Origin: Pseudevernia furfuracea
Taxonomy: Eukaryota > Ascomycota > Lecanoromycetes > Lecanorales > Parmeliaceae
NCBI GenBank assembly: GCA_022315425.1
Contig: JAIUPT010000032.1
Span: forward strand, 1-64,000
Direction: 5' to 3'
Length of the DNA stretch: 64,000 bases
Position numbers and translations under genes: made by a program. Below, piece by piece: positions 55,508 to 64,000 of this stretch. Under the pieces are notes generated by a model, which had not been told where the DNA came from, did not search any database, and saw only the letters and a list, made by a program, of their open reading frames with translations. The stretch's first letter is position 1; every line of letters starts with the position of its first letter.

Positions 55508-56405
55508 TCATTCTCCAACGTCTTGCTTATAGCTCATCTTACATACCCGGGACATGCTAACCCTCTCACTTACACCCCCCCTCCACCCAACATCCTTCAT
55601 ATTCGACCCCGGCAACTCCCCCACCACAGGCACATTATCCTTGACACCCCTCAAATAAAACTCCGTCAAAAACATATCCGCATGGATCTTCATCTCCCCT
55701 TCAAAAGGGCCCTCTTCGTAAATATCAATAACCGCATCCACAGGAACAACATACGGCTCACCCTTCGCCGGATGACGGAGAACCGAATCCAACGCACCCC
55801 TATCGACCATCAGAAAAACAGCGCCGCACAACCCATCATCCCGATCCGAAGGCGCAACTTGCCACTCGCTCACATCCGGATCGAGACGGCCGGAGAAACG
55901 TACGACGACGGATCAGGTCTCCTGTCAACGTACTCTAGAGTAGCAAAAAACGAACTAGCTATCCTGCAGCCCGGCCGAACGACGACGGAATACATCCCAA
56001 CGTCCGCAAGGCATAACATATATATATATATATATATCCACCCCGAACTTATGCTTACAATAATCTGAACCGCTCAGCCGTAGCTTCATGAAGCCCGGGT
56101 TCCATCTTCCAACAAAAAACCAAAAGCCACACCATCCGGATCCCCGCGTGCTCCTACGACAGCGTCGCGCGTTGGCGCCCAACATGGTTCCAGAGTTTTT
56201 TTTTTCTCTCTTGGAAGGTGTGCCATCCGTCGTCGTCGTTGCCGTAGACGGTGCGGTAGATCGACAGAAACCCCACTGCTGGGGGACGCTGTAGATGCCT
56301 CGGGGGTAGGTTTCGTCTTGTTGTGCAAGAGGTGGGGTAGTGGGGTACTCTAGTGGGGTTGGCGTTGGGGTTCGGGTTGAGGTGTTCATGACTCGGGTGG
56401 TCATT
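55508..56405 (-). pseudogene. Conserved fungal hypothetical gene, probably broken
   Basis: The N-terminal part (56405 down) reads PPAVGFLSIYRTVYGNDDD and GWHTFQERKKKLW; the typical continuation is lost in stops and frameshifts. The C-terminal part (about 55900 down) reads RFSGRLDPDVSEWQVAPSDR, GLCGAVFLMVDRGALDSV, VPVDAVIDIYEEGPFEGEMK and ADMFLTEFYLRG. These match the order of a widespread ascomycete protein with an IYRT-YG start and a VDEE...VKVVD end, whose function is unknown. A (TA)n tract at about 56018-56038 and a T10 run at about 56197 lie between the parts. An intron-rich functional gene is not excluded. Confidence 0.5.
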
Positions 56406-57001
56406 CTCTACTTCATTACTCATCATCGTTTGTCCGATCCTTGTAGAGTTATACTGGTGAATCCGGTGCGGGCGACGTGCGCAGTGTTAGAGGTACGACG
56501 ACGGCGAGTTTGTTGGGCGAATCTTGTTCCGAGTCCACGTCGGGCCTGGGCCGGGGCTTCTTGCGTCCTTGTGCGCTTCATTGGAATAGGATGTTAGATG
56601 TTAGAGTTGGGTTGCAGAGTATGCAGTCGGTAATGCTGAGGAAGTAGAGTAGGGATGAGAAGCATATCCACGGACCATGTCTAGGTAGGTAAGTCAAGCG
56701 GAGAGTTCAATATCAAGCAGGATATCAAGGCGGTTAAAGTCGTAACGAAGGCTTTTGCTGGTTCTTCCACGGTGGATGTCCCATCTTTATACATACTACT
56801 TGACGCTGCTATCGATACGAGTTACATTGTAGATCACTCTTTAAGAAGCAGGCCAGATAGGTACGATCGGGCCAGTCGTTACGGATGCCGGATGAGTGGA
56901 ACCTAGACTGTGGCGAGCGTGCATGATCTCATAGCAGAGTCAAGTCAAGTTTCGATTCATAAACTCGGAAAGTCCCTGGTGATGGCAATCAATTGCAACT
57001 T
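56406..57001. other. Intergenic
   Basis: Upstream of the GST gene; nothing else supported. Confidence 0.5.
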
Positions 57002-57732
57002 ATGAGTCTCAAGATGCCAGACATTACACTCTACTTCCTACAAGCATCCCGGTCCATCAGGATTGCCTGGCTACTGGAGGAGCTAGGCCTTGATTACAGG
57101 CTCGAAACCTATGATCGCGAAGATACGGGTCTAGCGCCTGCTGGTTTTAAGCAATCGTGCGGAACCGGGTTGGGGAAGGCGCCTGTCCTCAAAGACGAAA
57201 AGCTCACGCTTCAGGAGAGCGGAGCCATCACCGAGTATGTTTTTCCAAAGCCCTGCTTGCATTTCCGCCCTTGCTTGGGACTGCATCCTTTTTGACCATG
57301 CCTGCCAGATATCTCTGCGAGCACTACGACAAGTCCCGTCGCCTCCTCCCGACAGACGAGGCCCAACGCATCAAAGTACGCGAATGGATCCACGCAGCCG
57401 AAGGTGCCTTCATGATTCACTGCCTTCCAACCGTCTATGTCCGACGAATCGATGCCTCTGCCGCCGAAAAGCTTGCGCCCGACCTAGCAGGAAACGTAGC
57501 CAAAGACCTTGACTGGCTAGAAGCCGAGCTCCAGAAGGGCAACGGAAGGTATTTGGTGGGCGACCATGTGACTGCTGCGGACACCATGGTAGCCTTCTCC
57601 ATTCAATTCATCTTCTGGGTGAAATTGGCGCCGCAGGGTCGGAAGTGGGAGGGTATTGAGGCATGGCTGAGGAACGTGGAGGCTGGAGAGGCGTATCAGC
57701 GTGCTGTGGCCAAGACTGGGCACCACCTTTAG
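57002..57732 (+). CDS. Glutathione S-transferase, two exons
   Basis: Exons 57002-57234 and 57309-57732 give 218 aa, the usual length. The thioredoxin-fold half has ITLYFLQASRSIRIAWLLEE, GKAPVLKDEKLTLQESGAIT (the cis-Pro and ES glutathione-binding motif) and the spliced ITEYLCEHYDKSRRLLP. The helical half has VREWIHAAEGAF, DLDWLEAELQKG, RYLVGDHVTAADTMVAF (N-cap/hydrophobic staple motif) and ends with AWLRNVEAGEAYQRAVAKTG. It conjugates glutathione to electrophiles in the cytosol. The relation to fungal GstA/Gtt1-type enzymes is likely. A second Met at 57014 could be the start. Confidence 0.92.
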
Positions 57733-58910
57733 GTCGAGAGCGGCGAGTTTGTTGTCGGCCGGCTCCATCTCTGGCTCTTACTTCTTGTACAACCCTAATC
57801 GTGCCACACACTTACCCCGTGCCTCAATGAACGCCAACTGCGTCGATAAGTCTGATAATATATGGGTCTTCGGACTTGGGCCCACTGATCTTGGTCCCGG
57901 AGAGCTTGTTCTCATCCGCAGTAGCCTTGCGCATGATCCATTCCCCTCCCCCAGGGTCTTGATCCATCTGCCTGCGCCAAGTCTTCTCCATTCGAAATTC
58001 GCTTCACCCTATACGCTCATCCTCTCCTTCGCTCGTACTGTCCCGCTCATCGTTTATCGTTTGGAAGCAAATGTCAGCGCATATTCCCACACATGTTGCC
58101 CCTCGTGCGATTTGGTAGACGGGTCTGTCGGTATCCGGTATGGGCCCAGGAAATGTTGAAAGGAGGACAAGGTCGGAACGCGAGGCTACATAGCTTGACC
58201 CACTCGGTAGGTAGGTCGACAACAGGGACAAGAGCAATGAAAAGGACACGATTTGTTTGTAGATAAGAATAGTGTAGACATCTCGGGCCGTCAATGTGGC
58301 CGAGGCAAGCTCGGAAAAGAAAAGCTTACTTATTAGAGTATAGAGTACTCCGTAGTCCGTAGAGTATGCCACTGCCAGACAGACACTCAATGGAGCAAGA
58401 TATTCAGCGCTCAAAGAGGAAGGTGAATGCAAGTTGATGTCATCTGGCCCAACCAATCCTCTTCATCCATACCCCACGTGTATTTCCGTACCTCTTTTCA
58501 CTTCAACAGTCTCCCCACCTTCTCATTCTATTCTATTCCATTCCATTTTACCATTTGGATTCATTCCCGTGAGGAATTGGTGAACGTGGGTGGTGTGCTC
58601 TCAATTCAATTGAGTATTACTATTACCTAAGGTAATTCAGTACCGACCGTAGAGTATTCATAGCGTCAAAGCTGGACGAAGCAGAGGTCAGGTAGGCAGC
58701 GAGAAGCCGTTAGTGTTACCGCTCCGAGTTGCTTGATTTTCACGAATCCTGCCCATTCATGTCACAATATTCACCTATCATTGGTTCCCCCGAACTCCAA
58801 TGCCTGTCCCCACACCCCCCGGGGATGCACACTCTAAGCAGGTACAGTACCATGTGGACCTAGCTTTCCGATCCCACTCCCAGCTCAGTGAGGTCACTAC
58901 TCTGAGAAGA
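57733..58910. other. 1.2-kb intergenic region
   Basis: Only overlapping short frames on both strands; no gene seen. Its right end is promoter for the next gene. Confidence 0.5.
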
Positions 58911-58916
58911 GCGCCG

Positions 58917-58924
58917 ACTATATA
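58917..58924 (+). promoter_or_regulatory. TATA-like box of the phosphodiesterase gene
   Basis: CTATATATG about 105 bases upstream of the signal-peptide Met. Confidence 0.4.
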
Positions 58925-59025
58925 TGAAGCCTTCCCACCATACCAGCCTTTTTCTTTCTCAAGCGCCTCACTCGAACACGGTCCAGTGCTTCTTCTTCTT
59001 CGCCTCTTGTGCTGGTCTGTCCATC

Positions 59026-61351
59026 ATGCTCTTCCAGAACATAGCAAGCCTTGCCCTGCTGCAATATGCAACCGATACTTGGGCAGCAACAAACTATACC
59101 TCTCAAGCCCTGAATCCGCAACTGACCAACACGATTGGTGATAAGGGTGGCCCAACCCTTTACTACAATGGCTCCGGCCCAGTCCCGCCGTAAGCGTCTC
59201 CATGCACCCAACTTTCATCAAGCGCCGCTCACAGAATGTAGATATAACGAAACCTCGCCGATACCCGCACCTTTTACTCCACTGTATCCGTATGTACACT
59301 CCACTCCCTCTGGCTTCCAGCATGTCATACTGATCCTTCCTTTAGAACAAACCAGACAGAGAACTATTTCTACAATCAAGTGGCAGCCATCGTAGCCAAC
59401 GGCAGTAATTACACCACCAAGTGTGAAAAGTGCCTCGCCTCCACCAATGTCTTCCACGAAGCTGCAATTTCCCAGCCAGTGTCTGTAGTCACCGATCTGC
59501 TCATCCGAGTCTGTGAGTCTCCACCTGTACACTCTGCTGTAACATTACCGCGTACTAATGTCGCCAAGGGAACATTACGGATTTTCCTATCTATGCCGTG
59601 ACTGGCGAATCCGAGTTTTCCGGTGTTGGTGGTATCGGGCCTTATTGGGCGCAATTGTAAGAGGCCTGCAGACAGACAACGAGGGTCCCTTTACTGATGA
59701 GGTGCCAGGTTTGCTAAAATGAACGAGTCTACGGGCGACTACCAAGCTTGGTGTTACTACCAATGGGTAAGTATAGAGTGCAGATCTGTTCTTAGCCTTG
59801 ACTAAAAAGCTTGTAGGATACGTGCACAGTTCCACCGACCATCGAAATAGATGAAAGTCTCTATTTCAAACCCAAGCCACCGGCGGCTTCTGTCGTTCCA
59901 AACCCGTCTGGAAAAACCATCAATGTCTTGCATCTTTCTGACTGGCATTTGGACCCTCGTTATGACATTGGGTCGGAGGCGAATTGTTCCCAGTATCTGT
60001 GCTGTAGACCATATTCGACCAATACCAAGCTGGATACTGGGGTCAGCAATGCCTCCGTGCCTGCTTCAAGATTTGGGTACTTGTATTGCGACTCGCCGCC
60101 AGATCTGGCGTTGTCTTCCTTCAAATCTATGCCTTCATTCTTCAACGTCGACGATATCAGCTTTACCATCTTTACAGGTGACATCGTGAGCCATGACGTA
60201 AGCTTCTTTCGCTCTTCTGCTGTAGACCTGCGCTAATTCATATGATTCGGCAGAACGACGACCAGCTAAGCAGAGCTTACGTTGAGTACGAGGAGACTGT
60301 GACCTATGAGGTCTTCAAAGCTGAGATGGGTAATATTCCCATCTATCCGACTTTGGGCAATCACGATTCTTTGCCAGAGGCTTATAATACCCCCAACAAC
60401 ATCGATGGTAAGAAGACAGCTGGCGCAAACAACATTTTCAGCTGGAACTATGATCTTCTCAGCTCCATGTGGGAGCGCGATGGCTGGATCACCGCAGCAG
60501 AAGCGAATCATGCATCCACGCACTACGGAGCCTACGCCCACACCACTGCCCAAGGTCTGCGAATCATCTCCATCAACACCGATTTTTGGTACAGGGACAA
60601 CATCTTCAACTTCTTCAACTTCACAAATCCAGATCAGTCCGGCATCTTGAAGTTTCTCATTAAGGAACTTGAGACCTGTGAAGCCAAAGGCCAACGTGCA
60701 TGGATCATTGGACACGTTTTATCAGGATACGATGGGTCCAATGGCCTACCCAACCCAACTGCGCTCTTCTATTCGATAGTCGCTCGTTTTGCGCCTGCGA
60801 CCATTGCTGCCATCTTCTTTGGTCATACTCATGAGGATCAAATCCAGATTTTCTACGACTACAGTATGACTAGTCTAAACGGAACTCTCCGTAACACCAG
60901 CGACATTGACATCTCCAAGCCACTGACAATGGGTTTCATCGGCCCATCCATCACCCCCTTGACTGGCAACAATGCCGGCTACCAACTGTATCAGGTCGAC
61001 GCCAAAACCTTCGAGATTATGGGTATCCAAACATACTTTGCCAACGTCTCTGAATCTCTCACCTGGACCAGCCCAGTCTGGCAATTTGAATACGATGCCC
61101 GCTCTACCTATAACGTCAATGGTACATGGCCTGCTACATCTCCTCTCAACGCCACCTTCTGGACCGATGTCACATACTCAATGTTGACCAATCAATCTCT
61201 TGTGGAGAGGTACAACTTTTTGGAGACCAAGAGCAGTGTCGTTACCAAGAACTGCTCAACCGCGGCCTGTGCAAAGCAAAAGGTCTGCTACATCCGGAGC
61301 GGAAGTGGGGCACAGGGCTATGCTTGTCCGTATGGTAACGGGCCGTTCTAG
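59026..61351 (+). CDS. Secreted acid-sphingomyelinase-like phosphodiesterase, seven exons
   Basis: Exons 59026-59189, 59242-59289, 59346-59512, 59569-59656, 59709-59766, 59817-60197 and 60254-61351 join to 667 aa. Order: signal peptide (MLFQNIASLALLQYATDTWA), saposin-B-like helix pair (TKCEKCLASTNVFHEAAISQ through IRV, spliced), VGGIGPYWAQ, then the calcineurin-type metallophosphoesterase core: HLSDWHLDPRYD (D-x-H, residues about 217-219), FTGDIVSHD, TLGNHDSLPEAY, WIIGHVLSGYDG and FFGHTHEDQIQIFYD. C-terminal cysteines (KNCSTAACAKQKVC) match the ASM C-terminal domain. The enzyme would hydrolyse a phosphodiester such as sphingomyelin or another choline/inositol phospho-compound outside the cell using two metal ions. 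The exon-4 acceptor (CCAAG) is the least typical. Confidence 0.93.
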
Positions 61352-61730
61352 AGAGTTGTGGTTGCACGCTCAATGGTTGGGAGATGGCACTGAAATTGTG
61401 AGAGAACGAAGAATGTAGAGTAGTAGCATGTTGTACACAAAAGCTTGCTCGTAATACTTAAAGTAATCGAAGAAATAGCGAAGTTTCTTTCCAGCACAAC
61501 AAGACATCAAGAAGCAGGCTAGTACGTATGTTGTACCCTCCCTCATTGTGCAACCTCCCGTCGGAGTATTGTATCTGCCTAGGCTTCCTGAGTCCCTGAT
61601 ATGCGGATGGAAGCGCCAAGAAATATCGGAAAAATATTCCGCCGTTGCGCCGCTTGATGCGTAAAACAGTCAAAATCTGGAACTCAACATCTCACTCAAT
61701 CCAACCCGTCAACCTTCACTCGTGACTAAG
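61352..61730. other. Intergenic
   Basis: Contains the 3' end of the phosphodiesterase gene and the promoter of SNRNP27; no gene. Confidence 0.5.
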
Positions 61731-62632
61731 ATGGCAGAACCACCAGCCAAACGTGCAAAGCGTACTGACAGTTCCGCCATGTGGGAGCGCAATAGCCCCC
61801 GCCCAACAGACGCCAGCCACCACTCACGGGCTACAAACGGCACCAGCCGTGCTCGAGAAAAGCGAGATGATAGAGACCGGCACCACGGACGCGACGATCG
61901 AAGATACAGATCTAGGTCTAAAGAGAGGCGGCGAGAGAGAAGTCGATCCAGAGATCGGCTAGAGAAGCCCCGAAAGGAGCGGAGCTATTCAAGAGAAAGA
62001 GGAGGGCGGAGGCATAAAGATGGAGAGCGAGACGGGGCAAGAGATAGGAGGGATAGGGACCGTAGCAGGAGTCGTGAGAAGCACAGGTCGCGGCGAGGTT
62101 GGTACACTGATTCTATTTTTAAGAAGAAGGGAGAAGGCTGACCAGTGCTGTAGACGAACCCCCATCACGCCGCTCACGCTCCCCGCGAAAAGACCCCACC
62201 TCCACCCGCACCCGAACACGCACACCACCTCAATCTTCCAAACCACCTCGATCTCGAAGTCCGGCCTCAAAACCTGCCACCGACCGCGCCCCACCCACCG
62301 GTCCTCGTGCCTCGACCCGAAATCCACCGTCCAAACCTCCTCTCCCCACCGCGGACTCTTCCCCCGGACCCGCAATCAAAACCAACGGCACCAGCTCCTC
62401 AAAGGAGCTTCCTAAAGACCAAGGAAAGGACGAAATGGAAGTGGATGCAGATTCCGACCCTGAGATGGCAGAGATGCGCAAAGCGATGGGGTTCACCGGG
62501 TTCAAGTCAACGAAGAACACGAAGGTGAAGGGGAATAATGTGTACGGGGTGAGGAAAGAGAAGAAGACGGAGTATAGGCAATACATGAATCGTATCGGAG
62601 GATTCAATAGGCCATTGAGCCCGAGTCGGTAG
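61731..62632 (+). CDS. SNRNP27: U4/U6.U5 tri-snRNP 27-kDa protein
   Basis: Exons 61731-62097 and 62154-62632 (56-nt intron, acceptor TGTAG) give 281 aa. The N-terminal half is a classical RS/RD domain (SRSKERRRERSRSRDR, RDRDRSRSREKHRSRR), followed by a Pro/Ser-rich linker. The conserved C-terminal SNRNP27 domain is EMAEMRKAMGFTGFKSTKNT, KVKGNNVYGVRKEKK and YRQYMNRIGGFNRPLSPSR. It is a nuclear component of the splicing tri-snRNP. The fungal protein is longer than the human one because of the linker. Confidence 0.93.
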
Positions 62633-62889
62633 CGGAGTCATGGCGAGGTGTCTCGAGAATGATGCGGAGCAAGCGGATTCTGGGATGGAGGGATGGAGAT
62701 CATTGGGAGGCGATACGAATGGCTATGCATAGCAGATATCGGCGCTTGCCATTTACACCCAGCAGTAAACAAAAACGATAGCTGCCAAACACGGAGCATC
62801 AAAGGATAGAAGAGCATGAGCCATCAGCCTTCAACTCAGCGTCTCCCTCCAAGCACAACCTTTTTCCATTACATCCTCTACCAACCCCA
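62633..62889. other. Convergent intergenic region
   Basis: 257 bases between SNRNP27 and ELP5 stop codons. Confidence 0.6.
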
Positions 62890-64000
62890 TCAAATCTCAT
62901 CCTCCTCCTCATCAAAATCATCCTCCACACCCATATCATACAGAATCCTCCCCCCTTGGCCCCCCTCCCCCTTCTGCGCGTCAAAATACGGCAACACGAC
63001 CCCCTCCCTCTCCCGCCTCTGCTTCCCCGTCAGCCCCAACTCGAACGTCCCCCCCTCCCCCAAACGTCCCTCCTCCTCCTCCCCGCTCTCGGCAACCCCC
63101 CTCCACTCCTCCCGATCCTCCAGCAACACGATCCCCTCCCGCCCCTTGGCCCCATGCTCCAAGAAGAACCACTCTTCGACCCCCCGGCCCGATTTCCGTC
63201 GATGTTCCATCTCGATCACGTAGCCCGTCTTCTTGTCGTGTGCGCCGATGCCGACCAGGACGCCCTCTCGGCCTTCCTCGGTTCCGAAGAGGGGCGCCGG
63301 GGTGCTCTTCTCGCGGGCGCGTTTGGCGGCGAGGAGGTGGGGGAAGGAGTGGGGGGTTAGGAGGGTGGTGGCGAGGTAGCGGAGGAGGGGGAGGGGGGCG
63401 GGGGAGTAGGTGGATGGCGTTGGGGTGTTTGAGGATGGTGAAGGGGAGGGGATATCGGTGTGGTAGATTGCCAGCAGGGAGGTATGGGGGGAAGAGGAGA
63501 GGAGGGAGGAGAGGAAGGAGGGGAGGGAGAAGGGGGGAGGGGATGTGGTGAGCGGGTACAGGGTGTCGAGGACTAGGAGGGTGCCTGCTGATAGATAGAT
63601 GGGGGGTTTAGAAATACGCTTCATCATGCCAAGGATCAAAGAAAAGAGTCGTCGAAGACTTGGAGGGTGTGGGAAACCAAACATACGTCTCTCGTCGCTC
63701 GCGACAACTTTCGCGATCTCCTCCTTCACCGCCTCGGCATCTTTCCGCCTCGCTTTGATGAACGCGGTGACCCCCTCCGGCGGCTTCAAGGTTTCATATG
63801 ATACAAACACCACATCGACGTGAGACGCCTACTCCCAACCACCGGCTTAGCTGAGAATAATATACGGACCAATTTCATATATGTTTTAGACACCAAGCAT
63901 GACATATACATACTACTGCACTCTGAATAAAACGCCGCACCAGCGGCCCCGCGGACTGCTCTACCGAATCCAAGACCAGCGTGAACGGGGAAGAGGCGTC
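62890..64000 (-). CDS. ELP5: Elongator complex protein 5, 5' end beyond the window
   Basis: Subunit of the Elp456 ring of Elongator, needed for wobble-uridine modification of tRNA. Exons seen are 64000-63914 (partial), 63828-63687 and 63584-62890, in frame over introns of 85 and 102 nt, giving at least 307 aa. The first part reads SPFTLVLDSVEQSAGPLV, the second VDVVFVSYETLKPPEGVTAF, then TLLVLDTLYPLTT and the acidic tail (YDMGVEDDFDEEEDEI), as in fungal Elp5/Iki1. The middle is Pro/Ser-rich and poorly conserved. The first exon continues beyond position 64000. Confidence 0.85.

Noticed and set aside
56018..56038. TATATA tract as a promoter
   Set aside because: It is a pure dinucleotide run inside the broken conserved gene and not placed upstream of a start codon.
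1..64000. tRNA or rRNA genes
   Set aside because: No cloverleaf with A- and B-box consensus or rRNA-like stretch was noticed by eye; a tRNAscan run would be decisive.

Overview
The window is the end of a chromosome of a filamentous ascomycete (Pezizomycotina; probably Dothideomycetes or a close class, which is inference). The evidence is a TTAGGG-type telomere tract, genes with short GT-AG introns (37-120 nt) carrying CTAAC-like branch sites, a spliceosomal SR protein and an Elongator subunit, and typical fungal families (DHA2 transporter, P450, PRISE reductase, secreted proteins of unknown function). Exon joins were made by hand; every intact gene model below keeps frame through all junctions.

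Layout. 1-410: sequence lying outside the telomere tract. 432-563: 22 perfect CCCTAA units. 564-9750: subtelomeric mosaic. A composite module (AT-rich DNA, a TTA microsatellite, a CTGAGAAT minisatellite, a CATTGAGTGTC array, a hairpin element and TAGGGTTAG) occurs about three times. An internally collapsed Helitron/PIF1-type element sits between modules 1 and 2. The + strand has no G at all from 432 to 1291.

9750-34900 is an accessory zone where intact genes and relics are mixed. Intact: cytochrome P450, secreted DUF3237-like protein, single-pass surface protein, RapZ-C-like protein, four-TM protein, PLC-like phosphodiesterase and a small conserved membrane protein. Decayed: a patatin without its catalytic Asp, a P450 fragment, a 4-coumarate-CoA-ligase-like gene, a NACHT-ZZ-ankyrin gene with an internal inversion, and smaller scraps.

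34900-46400 looks like a catabolic neighbourhood: a TauD-type dioxygenase, a DHA2 transporter, a fused HyuA-HyuB hydantoinase/5-oxoprolinase, and, divergent from it, an N-carbamoylsarcosine-amidase-like cysteine hydrolase whose nucleophile codon is now a stop. By analogy with bacterial N-methylhydantoin degradation, the second hydrolytic step appears to be lost.

46400-64000 becomes more ordinary: a 751-aa secreted protein, a PRISE reductase, a small secreted protein, a broken conserved gene, a glutathione S-transferase, a secreted acid-sphingomyelinase-like phosphodiesterase, then the housekeeping genes SNRNP27 and ELP5 (cut by the right edge). Relics are frequent near the telomere and core genes appear at the far end. 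No rRNA, tRNA or CRISPR was seen.
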